Shown here: piece after piece, positions 41,034 to 48,616 of the stretch
How positions within the stretch are numbered: the stretch's first letter is position 1
How the letters are laid out: every line of letters begins with the position of its first letter
NCBI RefSeq assembly: GCF_025165795.1
Contig: NZ_JAJAGO010000001.1
Location: 248,001-312,000 of the forward strand
Direction of reading: 5' to 3'
From: Streptomyces gossypii
Lineage (GTDB): Bacteria > Actinomycetota > Actinomycetes > Streptomycetales > Streptomycetaceae
DNA: 64,000 nt
Translations under genes and position numbers: made by a program
The notes under the pieces: model-generated
What the model saw: only the letters and a program-made list of their open reading frames with translations
Databases searched by the model: none
Told to the model about the DNA's origin: nothing

Positions 41034-42355
41034 GGCGCACCCCCGGCCTCTCCGTCGCCCGTCCGTCCGTCGCCTGTCGCTCGGTCGGCCATCCGCCCCT
41101 CCCTGGTTGTTGCTCCGTCAGTCCCCGGCGCCGTGTCCTTGGCGGGCGGGAGGGGCAGCTGAGTGGAGACGAGGAAGCCGCCCTCCGGGCGCCTGCCCGC
41201 GGAGAGGTGTCCCCCGACCGCGGTTGCACGTTCACGCATCCCGATCAGACCGTACCCGGGCGCGCGGTCCGGCGCCGTGGACGCACTCGGTTTCGTGGCC
41301 GCGGCCGGCGTCGTACGGGCGCCCCCTCCGTCGTCGGCGACGGTGAGGGTCACGTGATCACGGTTCCAGACGAGGCGCACCCGGGCGCTACCGCTACTGG
41401 CGTGCTTGGTCACGTTGGTCAGGGCTTCTTGGACGATGCGGTAGGCGGTGAGGTCCACTCCCGGCGGCAGCGTCCTGGCCGGGCCCTCCTGGTGCAACGA
41501 CACCTCCAGATCCGCGCGGCGGAAGGACTCGAGGAGCGTGGGAAGCCGGGACAGCCCCGGCGCCGGTTCGGCAGACGCGGCCGCGTCCCCGGTCTGACGC
41601 AGCAGACCGACCGTGGCCCGCAGGTCGTCGAGCGCGTCGCTGGTGGTCTCGACGAGCTCCTTGAGGCTCTTGCGGGTCTGCTCCGGGCGGGCGTCGAAGA
41701 GGTGGGCGGCGACCGTGGCCTGCGCGTTGGCCAGGGTGATCTGATGGGCCACGAGGTCGTGCAGTTCCCGGGCGATGCGCATCCTTTCCTCGTCCACTCT
41801 CCGGCGCGCCTCGCTGTCCCGGGTCTGCTCGGCCCGCTGGGCCCGCTCCTCCATGGCCGCCAGGTAGGCCCGCCGGTTGTGCACCGAGTAGCCAACCAGG
41901 CCGGCCACCAGCGGGAACGCCGCCACCACTCCCATCCTGCTCGCGTCCTTCCACGAGAGGGCCCCGAGCAAGGGAGTGAAGGCGACCAGCAGCGCCGCGG
42001 AGGTGAGCGACACCGCGCTCACCGCGTGCCGTTCGGTGCGCGCGGTGAGCGAGTAGGCGGTGATCACGGCGGGGGCCACGATGAGCGGGCTCAGCAGGAC
42101 GCCCAAGAGCGGCACCAGCACGCCGCACGCGGTCGTGGCCGCCATGGCCGCCAGGGGTGCCCTGTGCCGCACCGGCAGCACGGCACAGGACACCACGGCG
42201 ATGAAGTAGGCGGTGGCAGGCGGCGCTGACAGCGTCCTGCCGTCTTCCTGCAGCACGCCGCCGAGCAGACAGAGCGCGAACGCCGTCGCCATGACCGCTC
42301 CCTCCCGCAACCACGTACCGCGTGATCGCGGGCCACCGCCGCCCGTGTGCGCCAT
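41030..42355 (-). CDS. Membrane sensor histidine kinase (HisKA_3 type)
   Basis: The 441-residue protein has about five or six N-terminal membrane helices with little extracytoplasmic loop (residues 15-150). A HisKA_3 dimerisation domain follows with RMRIARELHDLVAHQI and phosphoacceptor His, then an HATPase domain (EALTNVTKHA, VADDGGG, GYGLIGMRERA). The C-terminus is disordered. This architecture suggests sensing within the membrane, as in kinases responding to lipophilic compounds or envelope damage. The ATG lies eight bases after the MMPL stop, with no clear ribosome site, suggesting coupling. Confidence 0.92.
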   Translation of the reverse strand: MAHTGGGGPRSRGTWLREGAVMATAFALCLLGGVLQEDGRTLSAPPATAYFIAVVSCAVLPVRHRAPLAAMAATTACGVLVPLLGVLLSPLIVAPAVITAYSLTARTERHAVSAVSLTSAALLVAFTPLLGALSWKDASRMGVVAAFPLVAGLVGYSVHNRRAYLAAMEERAQRAEQTRDSEARRRVDEERMRIARELHDLVAHQITLANAQATVAAHLFDARPEQTRKSLKELVETTSDALDDLRATVGLLRQTGDAAASAEPAPGLSRLPTLLESFRRADLEVSLHQEGPARTLPPGVDLTAYRIVQEALTNVTKHASSGSARVRLVWNRDHVTLTVADDGGGARTTPAAATKPSASTAPDRAPGYGLIGMRERATAVGGHLSAGRRPEGGFLVSTQLPLPPAKDTAPGTDGATTREGRMADRATGDGRTGDGEAGGAP

Positions 42356-42362
42356 GGCCGGC

Positions 42363-44618
42363 TCAGTACCGGTCTGCGGGGAGCCGCAGCGGAGCTGCGT
42401 CCGGCGCGGCCGGGGGAGCCGGCACGGCCGGGGCATGCCTGCTCAGCGCCTCACCCTCGATATCCACGTTCGGCAGCACGCGGTTCAGGATACGGGGCAG
42501 CGACCAGGCCCGGTGGCCGAGCAGTGCCAGGACCGCGGGCACGATCGCCATCCGGACCACGAAGGCGTCGAAGGCGACGGCGGCGGCCAGGCCGACGCCC
42601 ATCGTCTGGATGGTCGGCATGTGTATCCCGATGAATCCGGCGAACACGCTGATCATGATGATCGCCGCCGCGGCCACCACACGTCCGCTGTGCCGGAAAC
42701 CGGTGACGACTGCCTCGCCGGGGGACGCGCCATGGACGTACGCCTCCCGCATCCGGCTGAGCAGGAAGACCTCGTAGTCCATGGCGAGACCGAACACGAT
42801 TCCGATGATGAGGATCGGCATCAGCGACATGACCGGTCCGGTCGTCTCGATGCCGACCAGGTCTGCCGCCCAGCCCCACTGGAACACGGCGACGAGGACG
42901 CCGAAGGCGGCACCCACCGACAGCAGGAAGCCGAGCGCGGCCTTGATCGGGACCAGGACCGACCGGAAGACCACCATCAGCAGGAGCACCGCCAGGCCGA
43001 TGACCACGGACAGATAGGGGATGAGGGCGTCGGACATGGCTTCGGAAATGTCGATGTTCATCGCGGTGGAGCCGGTCACCAGGACGGCGGCGCCCGTGTC
43101 GGCCTCGACGCCGGAGACCGCGCCCCGGATCTCGTTCACCAGCTCCTTGGTCTCGCCGCTGGTCGGCGCGGTCTCCGGGACGGCAGTGAGGACGGCCGTG
43201 TCCTTGCTCTGGCTGAGAACCGGATCGCCGACTGACGCGACCCCGTCCAGTCCCCGTACGGTCTTGACGACCTGGTCCGTGGTGGCTCGGGTGTCCTCGG
43301 ACTCCGGTGTGTCCACGACCACTGTCAACGGGCCGTTGAAGCCGGGGCCGAAGCCTTCTGACAGCAGGTCGTAGGCACGGCGCTCGGTGGTCTCCGTCGA
43401 CTTGGACTCGTCTCCGGGCAGCCCGAGTTCGAGGCTCAGCGCCGGTACGGCGACGGCGCCGAGACCGAGTCCGGCGATCATCAGTACGGGCACCGGCCGG
43501 CGCAGCACGAACCGCGCCCAGCGGGTGCCGAGCCCGGGCCGGCCGGCCGCGGAGGGCACCGCGTGCGGGTGCTCGCTTCCCGGCCGGGTGGCCTTGCGGA
43601 CCTTGCGGGACAGTATCCGCCGACTGCCGAAGGAGCCGAACAGCGCGGGGACCAGGGTCAGTGCGACGAGTACGGCAAGGGCCACAGCGCCCGCGCCGCC
43701 CATGCCGATCCTGGTGAGTTCGGGGATTCCGACGACCCCCAGCCCGACCAGGGCGATGAAGACGGTCGCGCCGGCGAAGACGACGGCGGATCCGGCCGTG
43801 CCCACCGCCCGTCCGGCGGCCTCCTCCGGTTCGCTGCCCTGGGCGAGTTCGTCGCGGAAGCGGGAGGTGATGAAGAGTGCGTAGTCGATGCCCACCGCCA
43901 GCCCCAGCATCAGTGCCAGGATGCCGACGGTGGACGTCAGGCCGAGCGGCACAGCCAGCGCGGTGATCAGGCCGAAGGAGATGACCACGCCCACGATTGC
44001 GGTCAGCAGCGACAGTCCGGCAGCGACCAGCGACCCGAGGGCGAGGATCAGCACCAGCGCGGCCACCGCCACACCGATCATCTCCGTCGTACCGCCCGGT
44101 TCCTCCTCCGTTTCCAGAGCCGAGCCGCCGATCTCCACAGTCAGCCCCGCGTCCCGGGCCTGGTCTGCGGCGTCCTCGAGAGCGCTCTTCGCCGACTCGG
44201 TCAGGTCGACGGCTGCCTCGGTGTAGGTGATCGTGGAGTACGCGATGGTGCCGTCCTTGCTGACGGCGCCGGTCTCATAGGGGTCGGTGGTCGACCCGAC
44301 CTGCTTGCCCCCGTCCAGCGAACCGAGCGTGTCCTTGACGGCCGCCTTGTGCTCGCCGGCCGTCACCCGTTGCCCATCCGGGGCCTGGAACACCAGGCGG
44401 GCCTCGGCACCCTGCGAGTTGCTCTCGGGGAAGCGCTCGTCCAGCAGGTCGAACGCCTTCTGCGACTCGGTGCCGGGCATGGAGAGGTCCTCTTCCTCCG
44501 CGGCCGGCGCCATGGCGGCAGCAGCGACGGCGAGCACCAGGGCACCCAGCCACAGACCGCCCACGAGCCGGCGCCGCCGGAAGGCCCACCGCCCGATCCG
44601 GTAAAGAAAAGTCGCCAC
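42363..44618 (-). CDS. MMPL/RND-family exporter
   Basis: The 751-residue protein has two MMPL halves, each with one helix, a large extracytoplasmic loop and five further helices. Motifs include LGLAVGIDYALFITSRFRDE and FGLAMDYEVFLLSRMREAY, the charged helix residues used for proton coupling. Such proteins export lipids, siderophores or drugs. GTG 44618 is chosen since its ribosome site and start are shared with the MFS gene's leader; an extension beginning WEARESRAFPLPSG would lie wholly in the repeat. It leads the exporter-kinase-regulator operon. Confidence 0.92.
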   Translation of the reverse strand: MATFLYRIGRWAFRRRRLVGGLWLGALVLAVAAAAMAPAAEEEDLSMPGTESQKAFDLLDERFPESNSQGAEARLVFQAPDGQRVTAGEHKAAVKDTLGSLDGGKQVGSTTDPYETGAVSKDGTIAYSTITYTEAAVDLTESAKSALEDAADQARDAGLTVEIGGSALETEEEPGGTTEMIGVAVAALVLILALGSLVAAGLSLLTAIVGVVISFGLITALAVPLGLTSTVGILALMLGLAVGIDYALFITSRFRDELAQGSEPEEAAGRAVGTAGSAVVFAGATVFIALVGLGVVGIPELTRIGMGGAGAVALAVLVALTLVPALFGSFGSRRILSRKVRKATRPGSEHPHAVPSAAGRPGLGTRWARFVLRRPVPVLMIAGLGLGAVAVPALSLELGLPGDESKSTETTERRAYDLLSEGFGPGFNGPLTVVVDTPESEDTRATTDQVVKTVRGLDGVASVGDPVLSQSKDTAVLTAVPETAPTSGETKELVNEIRGAVSGVEADTGAAVLVTGSTAMNIDISEAMSDALIPYLSVVIGLAVLLLMVVFRSVLVPIKAALGFLLSVGAAFGVLVAVFQWGWAADLVGIETTGPVMSLMPILIIGIVFGLAMDYEVFLLSRMREAYVHGASPGEAVVTGFRHSGRVVAAAAIIMISVFAGFIGIHMPTIQTMGVGLAAAVAFDAFVVRMAIVPAVLALLGHRAWSLPRILNRVLPNVDIEGEALSRHAPAVPAPPAAPDAAPLRLPADRY

Positions 44619-44784
44619 CTGTTGATCACTCCAGACACCGCTAGGTAAGGGGAATGCGCGAGATTCACGCGCCTCCCACACTTCCCTCCGGCGCCCTGGC
44701 GGGCATCGTCCCCCGCCACCGTCTTCCCCTGGTGCGCCCGGACCAGCCCCTCACGGGTCCTGGTGCCTACGCACCACAGGCCGG
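44614..44784 (-). repeat. Right copy of inverted ~170-bp leader repeat
   Basis: This is the counterpart of 37382-37553, facing left into the MMPL gene. It keeps CTGGT (44729-44733), ACCAG (44742-44746) and CTGGT (44760-44764), which on the minus strand read ACCAG-N13-CTGGT-N8-ACCAG exactly as in the left copy, while the spacer bases differ. The remaining 299-base gap to 44917 is filled mainly by the palindromic element at 44821-44922. Confidence 0.88.
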
Positions 44785-44820
44785 CGCGGGCGGGGCGGGG
44801 CTTGACGCGGAGTGCAGTGA

Positions 44821-44922
44821 CCTAGTGCTGCGTCAGGCAGGGTTTGCCCGGTGCCGGGCCACGCGGCCGATGGCCGTGCCAGGGCGGCGAGCGGGGCAAA
44901 CCCTGCCTGACGCAGCACTAGG
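44821..44922. mobile_element. 102-bp MITE-like element with 29-bp perfect inverted ends
   Basis: The left arm (44821-44849) begins CCTAGTGCTGCGTCAGGCAG and the right arm (44894-44922) is its exact reverse complement over 29 bases. The 44-base centre is itself partly palindromic (GGCCACGCGGCC). CTAG borders both ends, compatible with elements that insert at and duplicate TA within CTAG. No transposase is present. It marks the right edge of the cassette and supplies the stop codon of the gene ending at 44918. It could also fold as a terminator. Confidence 0.72.
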
Positions 44923-45454
44923 CCCTGTCCACCAGCAGGCCGGGCGGCCCGTCGTCCATCTCGAAGGCCAGCGGAAAGGGTGCGTGCCCCGCCAGCCGGA
45001 ACAAACGCACCGTACGGTGCCTGCGCAGCGCCCGTGCCGCCCGTACCGAGTCGTTGTGGAAACGCCGTGCCATCGGCACCCGCCTTACCGCCGCGCCCAG
45101 TTCGGTTGCCGAATCCGCGCCACCGGGCGCCTCCCGTACCGCTTCCAGCTGGGCCTTCTCCGCGAAGACCGCCCGCAGCGCCTGGCTCAGCTCGCTCTCG
45201 GCGACCTCGCGCTGCTCCTCCTCCGCCTGCCGCGCCGCGTGCGCGGCCTGGTAGAGCAGCATGGAGGCGGCGGGGTCCAGGATGCCCGCTGTGGCCAGTT
45301 CCTGGGCGATGGAGGCGCGGCGCAGCAGCTGGGCGTCGAGGGCCGCCCTGGCCGTGTCGATCCGCGCGTGCAGCCGGTCGAGCCGGCCCGCGGTCCAGCT
45401 CAGGTAGACGGTGATCAGCAGCAGTGCGACAGCGATCAGGATGTAGGTCGTCAT
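44918..45454 (-). CDS. Small membrane protein of unknown function (pimA operon)
   Basis: The 178-residue protein has one N-terminal membrane helix (YILIAVALLLITVYLSW) followed by long charged helices (LDRLHARIDTARAALDAQLL and QAEEEQREVAESELSQALR), vaguely LemA-like. A later segment reads FHNDSVRAARALRRHRTVRL. The function is unknown. It starts 16 bases inside the end of pimA. The ATG at 45454 is preferred over a longer reading. Its TAG stop lies in the terminal repeat of the adjacent 102-bp element, so the native C-terminus may have been altered. Confidence 0.72.
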   Translation of the reverse strand: MTTYILIAVALLLITVYLSWTAGRLDRLHARIDTARAALDAQLLRRASIAQELATAGILDPAASMLLYQAAHAARQAEEEQREVAESELSQALRAVFAEKAQLEAVREAPGGADSATELGAAVRRVPMARRFHNDSVRAARALRRHRTVRLFRLAGHAPFPLAFEMDDGPPGLLVDRA

Positions 45455-45470
45455 GGCGGGCAGCAGCCCT

Positions 45471-46631
45471 TCAGTCGCGTGCCAGGCCGAAACGGGCACG
45501 CAGGCCGGTGCGCTCGTCGGGCGCCACGGTGGCCGAGCCGTCGGTCACGGTCTCGTAGACGGACAGGATGTCGGCACCGACGGTCGACCAGTCGAAGCGG
45601 CGCACATGGCTGCTGCCCTTCGCCCTGAGCGCGGCCAGCCTCGCGGGGTCGCAGAGCAGTTCCACGGCGGCGTCCGCCAACGCGTCGGGGTTCTCGGTGT
45701 CGAACAGCTGGCCCGCGTCACCCGCGTCCAGGACCTGGGCGAAGGCATCCAGGTCGCTGGCGAGGACGGCCGCGCCGGAGGACATCGCCTCCACCAGGAT
45801 GATGCCGAACGACTCGCCGCCCGTGTTGGGCGCGACATACAGGTCGACGCTGCGGAGCAGCCGGGCCTTGTCCTCGTCGCTGATCATGCCGAGGAACTCG
45901 ACCTGGTCGCGCACCTCGGCCGGCATTCCGGCGACGGCCTCGGCCTCGTCACCGCGCCCGGCGATGAGCAGCCGGGTGCCGGGCACCGCCTCCAGGATCC
46001 GCGGGAGGGCCTTCATCAGCACCGGCAGGCCCTTGCGCGGTTCGTCGATGCGCCCGATGAAGCCGATGGTGCCGCCCTGCCATTCGGCCTTCGGCACGGC
46101 GTCCGCGAAGAAATCGACATCGACGCCGTTGGGGATCACCACGGCGTCCCCGCCCAGGTGTTCGACGAGTGTGCGGCGCGCGTACTCGCTGACCGCTATC
46201 CGGGCGCTGATCTTCTCCAGTGCGGGCTGCAGGATCGGATATGCCGCGATCATCGCCCGTGAGCGGGGGTTGGAGGTGTGGAAGGTGGCCACGATGGGCC
46301 CCTGCGCGGCCCAGCAGGTCAGCAGCGACAGCGACGGAGTGGTCGGCTCGTGGAGATGGAGCACGTCGAAATCGCCGTCGTGCACCCAGCGGCGCACCCG
46401 GGCCGCCGAGAGGAAGCCGAAGGTGAGCCGCGCCACCGAGCCGTTGTACGGCACCGGCACTGCGCGCCCGGCAGAGACGGCGTACGGCGGCAGCGGGGTC
46501 TCCTCGTCGGACGGGACGAGGACCGACACCTCGTGCTGGAGTCCGATGAGGTGCTCCGCCAGATCACGGATGTGGAACTGGACGCCGCCGGGGACGTCCC
46601 AGGAGTAAGGGCAGACGATCCCGATCCTCAC
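45471..46631 (-). CDS. pimA: Phosphatidylinositol alpha-mannosyltransferase PimA
   Basis: The 386-residue GT4 glycosyltransferase transfers the first mannose from GDP-mannose to phosphatidylinositol on the cytoplasmic face. The N-terminus MRIGIVCPYSWDVPGGVQFH has the GGV loop. The C-terminal donor site has FIGRIDEPRKGLPVLM and the EX7E-type ESFGIILVEAMSSGAAV. GTG 46631 overlaps the patA stop by four bases. It belongs to the coupled pgsA-patA-pimA set. Confidence 0.95.
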   Translation of the reverse strand: MRIGIVCPYSWDVPGGVQFHIRDLAEHLIGLQHEVSVLVPSDEETPLPPYAVSAGRAVPVPYNGSVARLTFGFLSAARVRRWVHDGDFDVLHLHEPTTPSLSLLTCWAAQGPIVATFHTSNPRSRAMIAAYPILQPALEKISARIAVSEYARRTLVEHLGGDAVVIPNGVDVDFFADAVPKAEWQGGTIGFIGRIDEPRKGLPVLMKALPRILEAVPGTRLLIAGRGDEAEAVAGMPAEVRDQVEFLGMISDEDKARLLRSVDLYVAPNTGGESFGIILVEAMSSGAAVLASDLDAFAQVLDAGDAGQLFDTENPDALADAAVELLCDPARLAALRAKGSSHVRRFDWSTVGADILSVYETVTDGSATVAPDERTGLRARFGLARD

Positions 46632-47539
46632 GCTCGCTCCCCACGTGGCCCGAGGTCCTCGAGCCAGAGCCGTTGCAGCATGTGCCAGTCCTGGGGGTGC
46701 TCCGCGATCCCGGAGGCGAAGACATCCGCCGTCGACTGTGTCATAGCCTGTGCCTTCTCGCGCCGCGTACCTGCCTCGGGCACCTCCACGGGCGGGTGCA
46801 CCCGCCCCTTCATCACCGGGGTTTCGTCATACCAGAGTGTCACCGGCATCAGCAGTGCCCCGGTCTGCTGGGCCAGCATGGCGGGTCCGGCGGGCATCCG
46901 GGCCAGGCTGCCGAAGAATTTCACCTCCATGCCGGAGGCGGACAGATCGCGGTCGGCGACCAGGCAGACGAGTCCGCCCGCACGCAGCCGCCGGGCCAGC
47001 GTGCCGAAGGCTGCGGCGCCGTCGTGCGGCAGGACCTCCATGCCCAGGCTCTCGCGGTAGGCGACGAAGCGGTCGTAGAGCGACTCGGGCCGCAGCCGCT
47101 CCACGACGGTGGTGAAGGGCGCCCGCAGATGGCTGGTCAGCCAGACTCCGGCCAGATCCCAGTTGGCCAGATGCGGCAGGGCGAGAATCACTCCCCGAGG
47201 GGAGGCGATGGCGTCCGTCAGCCGTTCTATGTCATGGATACGGACGCCGCCGGCGACGCGTTCCGGGCTCCAGGCGGGCAGCCGGAAGGACTCCATCCAG
47301 TAGCGCGCGTACGAGCGCATACCGGCCCGGGTGAGGGCCGCCAGCTGCTCCGGTGAGGCTTCCGGTGCCACCCGGGCGAGATTCCGCTCCAGCTGCCGTA
47401 CGCCGCCGCCGCGCCGCCGCCAGGCGCTGTCGGCGGCGCGGCGGCCCAGTCCGACGGCGACCGGCTCGGGCAGGCGCTTGACCCCGGCCCAGCCGAGGCC
47501 GTACAGCGAGGCCGTCAGCCGTTCCCGGGGGGCCGTCAT
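46628..47539 (-). CDS. Phosphatidylinositol mannoside acyltransferase (PatA-like)
   Basis: The 303-residue LpxL/HtrB-family acyltransferase shows the catalytic HLANWDLAG (HX4D) motif and the partner motif VCLVADRDLSASGMEVKFFG. It would acylate a mannose of PIM. ATG 47539 overlaps the pgsA TGA by four bases. It is placed between PIP synthase and PimA, the arrangement of the PIM biosynthesis operon in actinobacteria. Confidence 0.93.
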   Translation of the reverse strand: MTAPRERLTASLYGLGWAGVKRLPEPVAVGLGRRAADSAWRRRGGGVRQLERNLARVAPEASPEQLAALTRAGMRSYARYWMESFRLPAWSPERVAGGVRIHDIERLTDAIASPRGVILALPHLANWDLAGVWLTSHLRAPFTTVVERLRPESLYDRFVAYRESLGMEVLPHDGAAAFGTLARRLRAGGLVCLVADRDLSASGMEVKFFGSLARMPAGPAMLAQQTGALLMPVTLWYDETPVMKGRVHPPVEVPEAGTRREKAQAMTQSTADVFASGIAEHPQDWHMLQRLWLEDLGPRGERA

Positions 47540-48279
47540 CCCGTCTCGCCTCCCGTGCCGGACGAGGCGTCCGCTCCGGAACCCGCCCCGGACCGTGCCT
47601 GGGACTGGGACTCGGACTGAGCCTGCGCCTGGGACTGCTGCGGGGACTCGGCGTCCGCCTCCGCCGCCTCGCGCCGCACCGTCACCACCCGCTGCACGAG
47701 CGTGACCAGTGATCCGGCGGCGACGACCCACAGCGCGATCGGCAGCAACCACTCGATGTACGGGACACCGAACGTCTCCAGTCCGGCGAACCCCGCCGCG
47801 ACCAGTGAGATGACGAGCCGCTCGGCGCGCTCCACGAGCCCGTTCACCCGCACCGGCAGGCCGATGCTCTCGCCGCGCGCCTTGGTGTACGACACGACCT
47901 GGCCGCTGGCCAGGCAGAAGAGGGTGACCGCACAGAGCGTGAGGTCGTCACCGCCGCCCGCGTACCAGAGGGCGAGCCCGGCGAAGATCGCGGAGTCCGC
48001 GACCCGGTCCAGGGTGGAGTCCAGGAAGGCGCCCCAACGGCTGGACCGGCCCAACTGCCGGGCCATGTTGCCGTCGACCAGGTCGGAGAAGACGAAGAGG
48101 GTGATGACCACCGTGCCCCAGAAGAACTCCCCCCTGGGGTAGAAGGCAAGCGCTCCCGCCATCACGCCGCCGGTGCCGACGAGCGTGACCGCGTCCGGAC
48201 TCACCCCGAGCCGGAGCAGCAGGGTGGCGAACGGTGTGAGAACACGCGTGAAGAAAGCACGCGCGTACTTGTTCAGCAT
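47536..48279 (-). CDS. pgsA: CDP-alcohol phosphotransferase, phosphatidylinositol phosphate synthase
   Basis: The 247-residue integral membrane enzyme carries the full CDP-alcohol phosphotransferase signature: DGNMARQLGRSSRWGAFLDS followed by TLDRVAD, matching DG-x2-AR-x8-G-x3-D-x3-D. It has about six helices and a disordered tail rich in Ser and Gln (SQAQAQSESQSQARSG). It joins CDP-diacylglycerol and inositol phosphate, feeding PIM synthesis. ATG 48279 has GGGAAGG upstream. The symbol pgsA is traditional for this actinobacterial gene. Confidence 0.93.
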   Translation of the reverse strand: MLNKYARAFFTRVLTPFATLLLRLGVSPDAVTLVGTGGVMAGALAFYPRGEFFWGTVVITLFVFSDLVDGNMARQLGRSSRWGAFLDSTLDRVADSAIFAGLALWYAGGGDDLTLCAVTLFCLASGQVVSYTKARGESIGLPVRVNGLVERAERLVISLVAAGFAGLETFGVPYIEWLLPIALWVVAAGSLVTLVQRVVTVRREAAEADAESPQQSQAQAQSESQSQARSGAGSGADASSGTGGETG

Positions 48280-48616
48280 GGCCTTCCCGAGGGGTCGATA
48301 CGAACCGGGCAGCCGACGGGCCACCGGGGTGTCCCATCGTAGTCAGGCGTCCGGGGCGTCTGCGCGGGCACCGTAGGCCGGGCTCCGTGCAGGACGTATG
48401 GACGAGCGCGGACACCGGTGGAAAGCTCGAGGGACAAGTTTCTGGCGACCCGGTCCCTCGCTGCCGGCCGGAAGGCGGACACATGACCCCTCCCCTTCTC
48501 GAGCGACGGAGCGTCTCACCCGGCTTCCCGGAGCCTCACGACGGCCAGGCCCCGACCGGACTCCCAGGACGCAATTCCCCCGGCCGAAGCCGAGGGTCCC
48601 CTCACGGGAGGTAACC
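48280..48616. other. 337-base divergent gap between pgsA and the EF-G-like gene
   Basis: It contains the two divergent promoters and a possible 43-codon leader reading frame at 48483-48614. No other gene or strong hairpin is evident. Confidence 0.5.
48483..48614 (+). CDS. Possible 43-aa leader peptide ahead of the EF-G-like gene
   Basis: ATG 48483 opens a frame beginning MTPPLLERRSVSPGF and ending with TAA two bases before the ATG of the EF-G-like gene. The TAA sits in the downstream ribosome site GGGAGGTAACC. GGAAGG lies 8 bases before its own ATG. The stop-start arrangement would couple translation. Composition is Pro, Arg, Gly and Ser-rich; no homologue is recognised, so it may be chance. 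Confidence 0.35.
   Translation: MTPPLLERRSVSPGFPEPHDGQAPTGLPGRNSPGRSRGSPHGR

Noticed and set aside
44618..44673. Longer MMPL and MFS products sharing an N-terminus WEARESRAxPLPSGVWSD
   Set aside because: Those residues fall in the duplicated leader, upstream of a conserved ribosome site and GTG; identity reflects DNA duplication, and another frame is equally conserved.
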